Source: Sipunculus nudus
Lineage: Eukaryota; Annelida; Sipuncula; Golfingiida; Sipunculidae
Assembly (NCBI GenBank): GCA_026874595.1
Contig: CM049312.1
Coordinates: 49,729,429 to 49,793,428 of the forward strand
Direction: 5' to 3'
Length of the DNA: 64,000 bases
In this document: positions 1 to 11,190 of the stretch, in pieces
Layout of the letters: each line of letters starts with the position of its first letter
Position numbering within the stretch: the stretch's first letter is position 1
Notes under the pieces: generated by a model
Told to the model about the DNA's origin: nothing
What the model saw: the letters and a program-made list of their open reading frames with translations, nothing else
Database searches by the model: none
Made by a program: the position numbers and the translations under genes

Positions 1-955
1 CTCTGAGCCTTTGGTATGTAGTAGTGTTTGGTGAGTGGGTGTTACTCTGAGCCTTGGGTATGTAGTAGTGTTTGGTGAGTGGGTGTAACTCTAAGCCTTG
101 TGATGTAGAAGTGTTTGGTGAGTGGGTGTAAATTTGAGCCTTGGGATGTAGTAGTGTTTGTGAGTGGGTGTTACTCTGAGCCTTGGGTATGTAGTAATGT
201 TTGGTGAGTGGGTGTAACTCTAAGCCTTGTGATGTAGAAGTGTTTGGTAAGTGGGTATAACTCTAAACCTTGGGATGTAGTAGGGTTTTAGTGAGTGGGT
301 TTAATCTGAGCCTTGGGAACTAGTAGTGTTTGGTGAGTTGGTGTTACTCTGAACCTTAGGATGTAGTAGTGTTTGGTTAGTGGGTGTAACTCTAGACCTT
401 GGGATGTAGTAGGGTTTTTGATGAGTGGGTTTTACTCTGAGCCTTGGGTTTTTGTAGTGTTTGGTGAGTGGATGTTACTCTGAGCCTTGGGATGTAGCAG
501 TGTTTGGTGAGTGAGTGTAACTCTAAACCTTTGGTATATAGTAGTGTTTGGTTAGTGGGTGTTACTCTGAGCCTTTGGATGCAGTAGTGTTTGGTGAGTG
601 GGTTTAACTCTAAACCTTGGGATGTAGTAGGGTTTGGAGAGTTGGTGTAACTCTGAGCCTTTGGTATGTAGTAGTGTTTGGTGAGGCGGTTTAACTCTGA
701 GCCTTGGGGTGTAGTAGGGTTTGGTGAGTGAATTTAACTCTGAGCCTTGGGTATGTTGTAGTGTTTGGTAAGTGGATTTTACTCTGAGCCTTGTGATGTA
801 GTAGGGTTTGGTGAGTGGGTTTAACTTTGAGCCTTCCGATGTAGCAGTGTTTGGTGAGTGGGTGTAACTCTAGACCTTGGGATATAGAAGGGTTTGGTGA
901 GTGGGTTTAACTCTGACCCTTGGGTATGTAGTAGTGTTTGGTTAGTTGGTGTAAC
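1..955. repeat. 44-bp minisatellite, about 21 imperfect units
   Basis: Tandem units of about 44 bp, each holding CTCTGAGCCTTGGGATGTAG followed by TAGTGTTTGGTGAGTGGGTG. Units differ by single substitutions and 1-2 bp indels, for example ATGTAG against GTATGTAG and GTGAGT against GTTAGT. The array is already in progress at base 1, so its left end lies outside the window, and it stops at the unrelated sequence beginning near 956. No reading frame persists and no function is visible. The divergence between units points to an old array. Confidence 0.95.
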
Positions 956-1915
956 TTCGTGACGAGATTACCTATGAAAGCAGAGCATGGCTACTTATAA
1001 TCATGGGACACCACTGCTGTCCATGGGGTTTGAACCCATTCCTTATATGTGATGTTATCACCACTATCTGCACTTTGCTTTAGATACTGTTAACCAGCTT
1101 CCCCAGGACAGTTCTCACACCTGTGGGGCATATACAGCTTGATATCTTTAGCATAGACAAACTTTGTAATCAGTGTTTGGAACGTGACATCAGGACCTGT
1201 GCAAGGAGCCATCCGCTTTACATTTTGATGTATGGTGCACACACAGACTGAATGAGTACTCTGGATTTCTTTGTGCTGACTGATGATTTTACACCATCTA
1301 TACACATTTCCAATCATAATTATAAACATACTGGAAGACAACCAGCCCCCCCCCCAAAAAAAAAAAAAAACCCGATGAATAAAAAGATGCAATCACTCTA
1401 TTCAGTCATTTAAAACCATTAAAATGCAGGCGTTGAGTTATTTTAACAAATATTTTAACAATTTCTGGAACAAACCTTAAAGCCTCTCCGTAAATATTCC
1501 ATATGTAGTAGCTACAGTATGATTAATATTGAGCCTCTTCTATATGCCCAACATTCACTTGAATGTTCCGCGGCACTTGAATGTATGCTTTTTTTAATTT
1601 TTTATCAACTTTACTGAACAATTTCTCAAATATGAAGCATTACAATCTTTGTTGCAAGCCATGAGAATATAAAACTTTAATAAGTATTAATTTTTTCTGT
1701 TTATTAATCAGAGAAAAATTTGCAGGGATATCCTTGTTAATGGTCCTTAAAAAAAAATAAATATATTCGCAAATGAAAAAAATGCTTTTACTGGATTTTA
1801 ATGGCAAAACCTATTATGGTTTTACCACATTTTGATACATTTTCAATTAATTTTATATACATATTTTGAAAGAAAAAACAAACCAATAGAAAGAATTTAA
1901 ATACTGTTTAAGCCA
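956..1915. other. Non-coding spacer, AT-rich
   Basis: No gene seen. The reverse strand near 1027-1040 carries a GGTTCAAACCC-like stretch that resembles a Pol III B box, but no A box stands at the right distance. A C run followed by an A run lies at 1348-1370. The rest is AT-rich spacer up to the Gypsy LTR. Confidence 0.5.
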
Positions 1916-2060
1916 TGTAGCTGTCGGATAATTCTCGGGCTGGTTCCTGTAATTATTGTAGTGTATGATCCCGTGAGAAGCAAGACACCCGAGGACTTGT
2001 CACGATCTGTATTAAAGTATTGGACTTACTAGCTAGCGTTTTTGTCTTTTACCGACTACA
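1916..2060 (+). repeat. 5' LTR of the Gypsy element
   Basis: About 145 bp, beginning TGTAGCTGTCGGATAA and ending near ACCGACTACA. It aligns along its length with 5809-5968, sharing CTCGGGCTGGT, GATCCCGTGAG and CTTGTCACGATCTGTAT. Compared with the 3' copy it lacks a short segment of about 15 bp near position 2012. LTRs this short are at the small end of the Gypsy range. Confidence 0.85.
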
Positions 2061-2483
2061 ACATCATGTCAGAGTGGTCAAGAAATCTGCTAATGTGAGT
2101 AAAGACTGGATGGGTAGCTGTGATGATCGCATGCCAGAAGGTGAGCTCATAATTCGGCCTCTCAAGTCTGTCTCGCTTATTGCCTCTTTTGTCAGAGCGA
2201 ACTAATCCTACTGCGTGATGAGAAACTTGCCGACTCTCTTCAGCTAGATCCTGAACTGACACTGGAAAAAGCGCTAAACAAGACAAGATAAGACAAAGTG
2301 AAGCCATAAAGAAACAACACGGATGTTGTCAGAAACCAGTTCCCTGTAGTAGGGCGGATCAAACCAAACTCTCAGTCTCAGAGCACCTATATACCTATAT
2401 AACGTGGACATTTTCGGAACGTTTGTAGGTCAAAGTCTGTTGGTGAGGTTACCACCACACCAGACTGTCAGACATCAGCTTTT

Positions 2484-2735
2484 ATGGGGGTTGTAACCAG
2501 TAATGGACTCGAATCAGACTGGCTAACCTACTTAACACTGGGAGTGAAGTCCGTCCAGTGGAGAATCGATACTGGTGCGGATGTCACGTGTTTCCCTGAC
2601 TCTGTGTATACACTCAAGATGGGTCAACTCTGTCACTCTGACCGGACGCTCTATGGAGCAGGAGGAATACTTTTAGATGTTTCAGGAAAATTTAGTGGTG
2701 TCATAAAATCTGAGAGATCACATCTACGTGGTTAA
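2484..2735 (+). pseudogene. Gypsy aspartic protease remnant
   Basis: An 83-codon open stretch carries the retropepsin catalytic signature DTGADVTC (about residues 31-38), with hydrophobic sequence before it and a downstream YGAGG-like segment. In Gypsy elements this domain cleaves the Gag-Pol polyprotein. The retropepsin flap and the second conserved block before RT are not in the same frame, and a stop falls before the RT begins at about 2796, so the fragment is non-functional. The identification rests on the DTGA motif and on its place immediately before the RT. Confidence 0.75.
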
Positions 2736-2795
2736 AACCTCCTCAAGCAAATCTTAGGGCAGGCAGCAATTTCTGAACTTGAACTTGTAAATAAA

Positions 2796-3410
2796 GTGGA
2801 CGCAGTGTTATCAGGTGACCATTCCTCATTGAAGGAGATATTTCCTAAACTATTTCAAGGACTCGAGAGGCTTAAAGGTCAATACAAAATTAAGCTGAAG
2901 GCTGATGCCCAGCCATTTGTGTTGTCGACACCACGACGAATTCCGGTTCCGCTCTTACCAAAAGTAAAAAAGGAATTGACGAATATGAAGAAAATGGGGA
3001 TCATACGAAAGGTTGAACAACCTACAGCATGGTGCTCGGGCACTGTAGTTGTCCAAAAACCCTCAGGAATATCAGACTATATGTAGACCTCACCAGATTG
3101 AATGATAGTGTGCGCAGAGAGAAATATATGCTTCCAACTATTGTTCATACCATGGCACAGATACCTGGAGCTTCAGTTTACACAAAACTATACGCCAACT
3201 CAGGTGCCAAGTGCAGTTAGCGGAAGAATCTGCATTACTCACCACGTCAATAAACCCTTTTGGACGCTTCTGATTCAATCGCCTTCCGTATGGCACATCT
3301 TCAGCCCCAGAATATTTTCAACGCCGGATGAAGCAGGAATTAGAGGGCCTGGAAGGTGTCGTGTGTCTTATGGACGATATCCTGATATTCAGACGTGATT
3401 AGGAGGAACA
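2796..3410 (+). pseudogene. Gypsy reverse transcriptase remnant
   Basis: The first frame (2796-3086) shows the Gypsy RT entry region: an RRIPVPL segment, KKMGIIRKVEQPT, and a WCSGTVVVQKPSG block equivalent to the usual W.SP.V.V.K..G motif. The frame then shifts. VDLTRLND follows at about 3078-3102, and another frame at 3270-3400 holds the palm region, with a LPYGTSSAPEYFQ-type block and a catalytic LMDDIL box (the YMDD equivalent, first residue L). At least two frameshifts separate these blocks. The domain would have copied element RNA into DNA but is now broken. Confidence 0.85.
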
Positions 3411-3639
3411 CGACAATCGCCTTGATGTTACGCTGAAACGCTTAGAGGAAAGCTGACATTACACTAAACCCTGATAAGTGTATGTTTTCATGCATCAGCC
3501 TGGAATTCCTCGGTCAACTTGTAGACTCATCAGGAGTTCACGTAGACCAATCCAAGCTCAAAGCTATAATAGGCATGCCGGAATCTCAAAATGTAGCAGA
3601 CGTGCGCAGTTCCTAGGAATGGCGAATCAGCTGGGAAAT

Positions 3640-4180
3640 TGCTGAGGAGACAAAACCTTTGCGTGACCTACTCATAAAGAACAATGAATGGGTGTGGGAT
3701 GTTCCTCATCAGGAGGCATTCAAATCCCTAAAAGATTCTCAGTTCGTCAAAAGTGCTCGCACTATACAATCCGTCAAGAAAGACCGTTGTCTCTAGTGAT
3801 GCTTCGTCATACGGCTTAGGAGCCATGAACTCAGTACCAAGATAATGGAAAACTGCGGCCTGTCGCTTACGCATCACGATCAATGACGGACACTGAGCGA
3901 AGGTTTGCGCAAATCGAAAAGGAAACCCTCACGGTTACCTGGGCGTGCGAAAATTTCACTGACTATTTACTTGGACTACATGCAGTTTAACATAGAAACG
4001 GATCACAAACCTGTCGTTCCCCTGTTGACCTCAGACCTTATAGGTGAGCTTCCTCTCAGAGTCCAACGGTTTCGCATGCGATTACTCAAATTTTCGTACA
4101 CTATATCTCATTTTCCAGGTAAAAACCTTGTTGTCGCCGACTTCCTGTCTCGTGCCCCTGCCAAGCAGTGCATTCCTTAA
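3640..4180 (+). pseudogene. Gypsy RNase H remnant
   Basis: Near 3798 a frame reads SDASSYGLGA, the first catalytic-Asp block of Gypsy RNase H. After a shift, the 3905-4180 frame holds the FNIETDHKPVV block, a VQRFRMRLLKFSYTI stretch and the closing VVADFLSRAP box that marks the end of the domain in this superfamily. The blocks keep their normal order and spacing but sit in different frames. The domain would have removed template RNA during reverse transcription. Confidence 0.85.
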
Positions 4181-4439
4181 AGATTCAAACACTCCATGAA
4201 GATGTGTCTGGATACGTCAACTTCGTCATTAATGCTTTACCAGCAACACCTGATCGCTTGCAGAAAATCTGAGATAATCTTGAGAAAGATGCAGTATGCA
4301 AACAGTTCATGTAGTACTGCACGACAAAATGGCCACTTCGCAATAAGTTAAAAGGTCTATTGAAACATTACTGGAACTACAGGCACGACCTTTCAGTAGC
4401 AGACGGTCTTCTGTTAAAGGATGGTAGAGTCGTCGTCCA

Positions 4440-5240
4440 AGAAAACATGCGATGTGACATGTTAGAGAAGTTGCACACTGGCCACTAGGGCATTGTTAAA
4501 TGTCGAGAGAGAGCGCGAGACAATCGGTATGGTGGCCAGGCATAAATAAACAGATTCAGGAGATGGTTGAAAGTTGTATGATAGTGCAAAACAAAGGGCA
4601 GATGCCCCCGAAATCCTGCTTACAACCGTGTTCCCGCTAGTCCTTGGCAAAAGGGGCGGAACAGATTTGTGTGAACATAATGAAGCAAATTATCTCATGG
4701 TGGTAGATTACTACCCTCATTTCATTGAAATGGCCAGACTCATGAGTACAGTATCAGCATCGGTTATCAATCACCTTAAGTCGATATTCGCCAGGCATGG
4801 TATATCGGAAAAGGTGATCTCAGACAATGGACCACAGTAAACGTCGCATGAATTTAAGTCCTTCCAAACGACGTATAGATTTGCACATGTCACGTCAAGT
4901 CCGCGATACCCACAGTCGAATGGGGAGGTCGAATGGGGAAGGCGGTACAGACTTTAAAGAGAATGATCAAAAGGCGGAAGATCCTTACGTAGCCTTACTT
5001 GCTTATCGGACGTCGCCGGTACAGAATGGATATAATCCAGCCCAATAACTTATGGGTCGTTAGTTGCAATCAGTTGTGCCGGTACATTCATCCAAACTGA
5101 AACCATGTTTGCCTGCAAAAATGTCACTCTTCCGCAAGGAGAGGAGACACAGAAAGGCTCAAGCAACGCGATTTAATAAGGCACACAGAGCACGTCATAT
5201 GAACCCTTACAGTCAAAGGACTCAGTTTGGGTAAAATACT
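4440..5240 (+). pseudogene. Gypsy integrase remnant
   Basis: Around 4440-4560 the sequence reads KLHTGH, then KCRERAR, the usual zinc-binding (HHCC) and linker region of Gypsy integrases. Two Cys of the HHCC finger are not clear. The core follows at 4574-4840, with VVDYYPHFIEMA containing the first catalytic Asp, and SDNGPQ containing the second. A further frame to about 5050 has the SNGEVE-type block that carries the catalytic Glu, then LLAYRTSPVQNGYNPAQ. At least three frame breaks are present. Past 5050 the C-terminal tail is basic and degraded. Confidence 0.85.
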
Positions 5241-5792
5241 TAGACTCGCCTGTTAAAGTCTAACACAAAGCAACAACCCCAAGGTCTCATGTAGTCGAGG
5301 CCCAAAAAGGTGTGGTTAGACGTAACAGGCGTAGCTTAGTGCCGGTCCCTGATAGTGAGGACAGTGAGAATACCCAAGTCGGGTCAAACGGTACAGGTAC
5401 TAGTAGTTGTACTAAACCCAGGATGGTACCCAAACATCAAATTCCAGAGATCCGGTAGCAAATCAGAGTGCTACCACAGTTGATCAGGATACCGTGGCTC
5501 CGGACAAGGATGCAGAACAGATCCCCGAGACTGGTAGAACCACATCTACTGGCAGAGTATACCGAAAGCCGAAGAGAATTATTGAGATAAAGCATATTTA
5601 GATTAACCAGTTATCTTCTTATGGTATAAGTTTAAAGAAACCTCAGTATAAAACCAGTGGATATTCGTAAAATTCGTAAAATCCAGAAGGACATCACACA
5701 GACTTGTAATTACACCGTATCTCTTGTTCCTTTGTTAAATCATTATCAGGTAATTCTGCATAACTGATCTTAAGGATAAACGGTACACAATC

Positions 5793-5808
5793 AAAAGGGG
5801 TGATGTGG
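5793..5808 (+). other. Polypurine tract of the Gypsy element
   Basis: AAAAGGGGTGATGTGG directly abuts the TGTAAGCTGTCGG start of the 3' LTR. In LTR retrotransposons this purine run resists RNase H and primes plus-strand synthesis. Its position exactly at the LTR boundary supports the LTR start chosen at 5809. Confidence 0.75.
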
Positions 5809-5968
5809 TGTAAGCTGTCGGATAAATCTCGGGCTGGTCCCCAGAATGAATGTAGTGTACGATCCCGTGAGGAGCAAGACATCCGGGGACTTGTCACGAT
5901 CTGTATGTCAGCGGAATTTAACTATTGGAATTACTAGCCGGTGTTATTGTCTCTTACAGACCACTATA
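5809..5968 (+). repeat. 3' LTR of the Gypsy element
   Basis: About 160 bp, homologous to 1916-2060. It starts TGTAAGCTGTCGGATAA and ends near CAGACCACTATA. It contains an extra segment (GTCAGCGGAATTTAA) absent from the 5' copy. The mismatches scattered between the two LTRs give a relative age if substitution rates are known. Confidence 0.85.
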
Positions 5969-7880
5969 CCTTTGAAAAATAGGCGCGAATGAAATTTCAT
6001 CTGACCGAGAATACTTTACAAATTAATCTACACCAATCCACAAGAGATATCATAATAATACTTTGAAGTTCATTATAAAATGTTACAATAAAAAGAACCA
6101 AGGGACCCATGGGTCACTGTGCTCAGTTGAAGTTGACCTTGAAGGTAAAAATCTAAAATAATATCAAATGGAGATAAAGTGTAAGAGGAAGAGGTATAAT
6201 ATAGGCCATGGTTGGTTTATATGATTGGTTTGCATTTATGAGCAAGCAATTGTTGCAAATAATATCTTGTGACCTGACCATGTGTTTCCTAATGTTGAAA
6301 CTGAAGCATGTGAGCAGTTTATGAACAAATGGCCTGTACTATTACCATGATCAATAATTGGCTTTTTGATTTACTGTTGACATTTCTGTAGTTTACACAG
6401 TTGTTCAACTGAATCTATTTTTTATAATATATATTATTAAATATATGTATTTTTTATTTCATGAAATGTATAAAGTGAAATTATAACTAATGTCCCCAGT
6501 CCACAGATGAAAGGACTTGGTGGTTGGGGGGAAGGGGTGTGGAATGGTGTGAGTTACAACATATCTGTATTATTATAGTGTATATACATAGGATTTTCAC
6601 TTAATTCAACACTGCTTACAGGATAAAAAAATCATTCATAATTACTTAATATTTGAAAAAGTACAGACAGACTGGTAGACAAACAAAGCTGATAATATAT
6701 GAAGTTTCAATTATTTATTAATTTATTTATTATATCAATTTTTAAAGTTTAACATCTGCAATAATATACAATTGAATATATAATTTGCTTTCAAACTTCA
6801 GACTTAAATAGCTTAATTCCAAACACATACAGCATATGAAAGTTATTTCAACAGTGCTTATAGGAAAAATTTCATCATTAATATATATTTAATGATAACA
6901 GAGAGATGATGGACAGAGCTGATCACTTTATGTTCCATTCTCCAAAAGCAAGAATATGTTTCATTAAGACCTTATTTTTTCTAATCCTATTATTTTTTTT
7001 AATTAAATAAATTTTACACATTTGCAATAAAAAACTAATGTCCCAGTGAAAAGGAATCAATGGCAGGGGGGGGGGGATTAACAACACTTCTGCATATACA
7101 TATACAGGGCAAACAAAGATTGATCTCCAATTCTGCTGAGGCAGGAAAAAATGAACAAATGTTTGTATTAGATCCTCATTTTTTTATCACATCAATTTTT
7201 TTTATTATAGGTTTATATTTCTATACATTTCCAATATAACATATATATCTGAATATAAAAGATGAATCATTATTCTAAATTGCTTCATCATAAATCTCAA
7301 TCTTGTCCGATAACACCACATCATGCATACAAATGTTTATTTATTTTTTATCACAAAAATATATCTTTTGAATTTGCAAAACAATTAATATCTAAAAATA
7401 ATACTTGATTCAGATTTCACAATTTTAAATACTGATGAGTTTAATCATATTCGTTAAAATCATTTAAAAGAAAACTGATTCCTTTAAAAATGCTACATTA
7501 ACACAACATGGCATCTTCTGGATTACACCTTGAATTACATTTCAAGGAAAGTTTTTGTATATTGGAGTGGGAACAGCATAACAATTAAGGAGATACAGTG
7601 AAAACAGTAACAATTACTGCATAACACTTGGTGGGTTGGGTTTTCGGGGGAGTGGGGGGGGGCTGCATTTGGACAAAGCAAATGACTACAATAGAGCCTC
7701 AAGAAAAAAAATCAATAACTAGCCTAGTTTTCAAGCTTTTATTTTCAAATTTCATATATAAACAAATTAAATACTTATGTTTACATGCTGGTAAAAATTA
7801 AATCAATAGTACCTGCAGGAAAAAAACGTGACATGGTCAAAGTTGGGCAAGATTTAAGGTAGTGATTTTATTTTTATGCT
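5969..7880. repeat. AT-rich non-coding block, copy 1 of a diverged duplication
   Basis: No coding sequence. Starting near 6095 with GGGACCCATGGGTCAC, the block shares ordered similarity with 48090-50260. Shared landmarks include the CAATTGTTGCAAATAATAT segment (6246 region and 48805 region), TTCAACAGTGCTTATA (6848 and 49152), an ACATATATAT-rich stretch after CATTT (7230 and 49340), and a TTTACATGCTG segment (7780 and 50165). Within the block the TTCAACACTGCTTACAGG module recurs at about 6603 and 6848, so it was also internally duplicated. G runs lie at 7065-7075 and 7650-7660. Confidence 0.6.
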
Positions 7881-8200
7881 AATATCTTTACAAAATTTAC
7901 AAAATTCAGATCTAATTTAAAGAATTAAAAGAATTTATACTTAACGGACTTAATTTCTTGCATGTATATAGGAAATATGTAGGAGGTTACTTCTGGTAAA
8001 TATTAAGAAAACAAATACGTACATATAAACAGTGATATTAATCTGTACATACATATTTTTTTCACATTCCAGAAGGCCAAACTGTTATAACTGTGCTGTA
8101 TTTGTTTCGAGCAGAGCAGGTTTATGGCCTATAGACATCTGTCAGCTTGCAGACACATTGGGAATATCTGGGCATGGCAAACAGAATCCCTCTGATCCAA

Positions 8201-8263
<63 letters not shown>
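8201..8263. repeat. (TA)n microsatellite
   Basis: About 60 bp of nearly pure TA dinucleotide, followed by TGTGTGT. It generates spurious IY-rich open frames on both strands. Flanking sequence at 7881-8880 shows no gene; a C run lies at 8716-8728. Confidence 0.97.
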
Positions 8264-8266
<3 letters not shown>

Positions 8267-8879
8267 GTGTATGTCATAAGTAACAAGCAAATACAGTATT
8301 TACATACCAATATTAAGGAAATTTCACTTAAGAAGAGATAAAAATTGCATTTAATAAATTTATTTAATAAATAAAAAATGAAAACGCAATAATGTTCACC
8401 TGTGTAAAATTGGAATATAATAAAAATTTGTTTGTTTGACCTTGGAAGAAGACCTAGCTCCTGACGACTGCCAGTCAGCCTGTTAAAAAAACGAGTGTTA
8501 AGTTTGACGCTAAAGACATTTGACAAAGGTTCATGTCAACAAGGTTTATTCTAAGACTTTCTAGAGGCCTTTTATCTGCCCTTCCCCTAATAATTGTTCA
8601 GATAATTTTTGTCTTGACATTAAATTTACCTGTTGAAGTGTACAGAATTATTCTCACTTTTAGCAAAAAGGCATTGAAAGTATAATTCCTGATTAAATGT
8701 TTTCTTTTAACAAGACCCCCCCCCCCCCGGCGGTTTTATTATCTGAAAGCTTGACATATCGGCATCTTTGATAGTATTGTTGTTAATTTTGACGGGTTGT
8801 CATTGCTTTGGGTAGTACATGTGGAACGGAAGTGAGAATGTTTGGGTTCCCACCGCGCCATAGTCCCATGTTATCTCGC

Positions 8880-9520
8880 GCTATCACGGGGCAGTTCACA
8901 GCTTCAGAACCATGATCTAATTTCAGGTTTCGACGGAGATTCACCTAGGACCTCCCTGAAAGTCATGTATGAAGATTCCATGTCAAATGGATACAACTTG
9001 TGCCCTATCTGACTCTCTGGGTGCTCAAAATCATGTTTTCGGTCCGGAGCTCGCAGAATATAGTTCACTATAACCTAATTTCAAGTTTTCATTGAGATTT
9101 GTCTAGGACCCCTTGGATAAACAGCTAGAAGTTTCTAGGTCGAATGGTTACCGATTGTGCCCTTTAACGGCCAGATTGCTTCATTTGAAGGTCTCAAAAA
9201 TATACTGAAAAATGATTAAAATTTAGAAAAAAATGTGGCGCCACCAATCTTCAGGAACTGATGAAACACTCTATGATCAATATGCATGGAAAGAATCATG
9301 ATAATGAATGCATTAATAATACAAAAACTGGAACTTTTTGTACTGGAACTGTTATGTCAGGTTTCCACGGAGATCTTTATGAACCTCCATGGGTTTTCAA
9401 GTTAGAAGTTTCTTGTTCGAGCGGTTAAGATCAGTGTCCTGTTAATGACAAGACGGCCGGACGACGTATAAAGAGCGATCGCTATAACTCAGATGATTTT
9501 CAGTCAGCTGAGCTAAAAAT
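8880..9520 (+). mobile_element. Dispersed non-autonomous element, palindromic 3' end (family A)
   Basis: Two or three diverged modules of roughly 170-290 bp recur here. Each has a CTAATTTCAGGTTTC-like block (about 8918, 9068 and 9355) followed by CGGAGATC/TTC and a TAGAAGTTTCT block (9128 and 9400). The element ends with a GGCCGGACGACG spacer, GATCGCTATAACTCA, and the imperfect hairpin AACTCAGATGA / TCAGCTGAGCT, then AAAAA. The same 3' end occurs at about 14870-14937. No coding capacity is seen. The class is uncertain; a non-autonomous rolling-circle or similar element is possible. Confidence 0.55.
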
Positions 9521-10454
9521 CTGCTATTTGGAAAAGTTTGAAGAAATAGCCATGGAATTCAAATTCTTTCAGGATAGTTTATTAGTATTATATTTAACTG
9601 CTCAATCAACAAAACCATATAATGTATTAATATGATCATTTTTATCAGTGACTTGCTCTTGTTCTTCCCTTTTTTACAATTTGCAAAAACGATACAGTTT
9701 ATTTTAAGTGAATGTGTCAAATGATAAGGGGGATATAAACATTTACATACTCCTACCACCTTATCAAGGCTATACCTGTCCGCAGGTGCGTGCGTAATGA
9801 CTCGGTTGTCTTTTAATGGCCTAAAATGGCAGTGTATCTTAATTCGTTAATCGGACATATTTAAGGATCTAAAAATACCTATATATGCCATAAAATCCTA
9901 GAGGGGGTGCACGGTGACACCTCCTACCCCTTTGCCTATTATAATTCGCAACGGATCAAAGAAGGTTAGTCTGGATACAATTGTTTATTCAAGAAAAGAA
10001 GTCTAGTTTATGATGCTTATGATGAAAATTAATTTAAACTTCTGCTTCAGTAGGTTCTAAAGGGTAGAAAAATAAGGTCGCAGTCGAATATTTATCAACG
10101 CGAACTGGTTTCTAAATGCAACAAAAGAAGTACTTTGCTGTGAAAAAAGGTTCAACGCTGTACATTATGCGAAAATTCACTGACCTCAAACATTTACACA
10201 ATACAGTGTATGCACCAATTTAAATCTATAATTCAATACACAACATTCACTTTTGCAATTTTTAATGTTTAAAGTTAAGAGCATAAAGGAATGACAGTTA
10301 AATTAATAATAGAAAATTGATTTATAATTAGATCAAGATAAGTTTCCTTGTTATTTCTAAATAGGCACCGTATGGCAGCATGCGATAAACGTTATACCTG
10401 TTTGATTGAGCGTTGTAATTCAGTTTAAGCACGCGTCAGACCGTATAACGAACC
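9521..10454. other. Non-coding spacer, AT-rich
   Basis: I see no gene, tandem repeat or recognisable element here. Short open stretches are AT-rich and lack any domain signature. Confidence 0.5.
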
Positions 10455-10740
10455 AAAAGACTAATCCGTCGCTTTTATGTTAAACACCTATCACACCGGG
10501 AAAGCGAATGAAAAGTGATCTATAGTTTAAATCCGTTTTTTTTTTTTTTCGCTTTCCATACGCCCATGTCAGAATTGATTCGCTGACTTCGGTTTTCAGT
10601 CAGCAAAAGACAAAAACGAACCAATACCGACACGGGTGAATGAAAAGCGACAGAAAAACGGATTTAAGCTATTGATCCGCTTTTCATTCGCTTTCCCGGT
10701 GTGATAGGTGTTTAACATTAAAGCGACGGATTAGTCTTTT
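10455..10740. mobile_element. MITE with 86-bp terminal inverted repeats
   Basis: A 286-bp element. The left arm 10455-10540 begins AAAAGACTAATCCGTCGC and the right arm 10654-10740 is its inverted copy, with only a few mismatches over about 86 bp. Shared internal landmarks include TTAAACACCTATCACACCGG. The central loop contains a smaller hairpin, GCTGACT...AGTCAGC, near 10581-10603. There is no open reading frame, as expected of a transposase-dependent miniature element. No clear target-site duplication was found, so the superfamily is not assigned. Confidence 0.85.
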
Positions 10741-11190
10741 TTCCGCAGTTGTTTTTAATGACGTTATGTTTAGTGTGTGGATAATGTCCAATTCAAGATG
10801 AGTATTCTTTTCATGAGATAAAAAAGAATTTGTAAGGTCACTTATGGTCAATTTGATCATGTGGTTTCCACGCAGGTGATGGATCAGTTATTCCTGGCAG
10901 ATATTTAATAACTAGTAACCGTCCGATGTGTACAATTCATTACCCGTTATAAATTAATTTAGATAAATAGAAACGTTTTATTAAAAAGGTCATGTACCAG
11001 GATTTTTATAAATGCTAGTAATATCTTATATGTATCTTCCTTAGGCTACTTCACTGCAACAGTATAACATTTAACATTGTACGTTTCACTGTAGCTTTTA
11101 TACTTTTTATTGTACAGCGCTTTAACGCAGGATTTTTATTCTGGATTAAGCGCTATATAAAAACTATCGATAAAAATAATAATAATTTAT
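10741..11190. other. Non-coding spacer
   Basis: AT-rich sequence without a gene. A TATAAAAACTATCGATAAAAATAA-type stretch and an (AAT)n run (about 11174-11193) lie at the junction with the next element. Confidence 0.45.

Larger units (their letters stand above)
1916..5968 (+). mobile_element. Decayed Gypsy-type LTR retrotransposon
   Basis: Two related flanking LTRs (1916-2060 and 5809-5968) enclose protease, reverse transcriptase, RNase H and integrase remnants in the Gypsy/Metaviridae order (integrase last). A polypurine tract precedes the 3' LTR. The pol region is cut by many stops and frameshifts, so the copy is dead. Only about 480 bp separates the 5' LTR from the protease, too little for a normal gag, so gag is lost or reduced to a fragment. 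I could not identify a convincing primer-binding site or target-site duplication. LTR divergence, including a 15-bp indel, suggests an old insertion. Confidence 0.9.

Noticed and set aside
1020-1050. tRNA gene or SINE from the GGTTCAAACCC-like block on the minus strand
   Set aside because: No A box or cloverleaf at the correct distance. The similar block near 25048 was rejected for the same reason.
8032-8526. Open frames with long IYIYIY stretches on both strands
   Set aside because: They are translations of the (TA)n microsatellite at 8201-8263. The same applies to the frames at 57864-58265.
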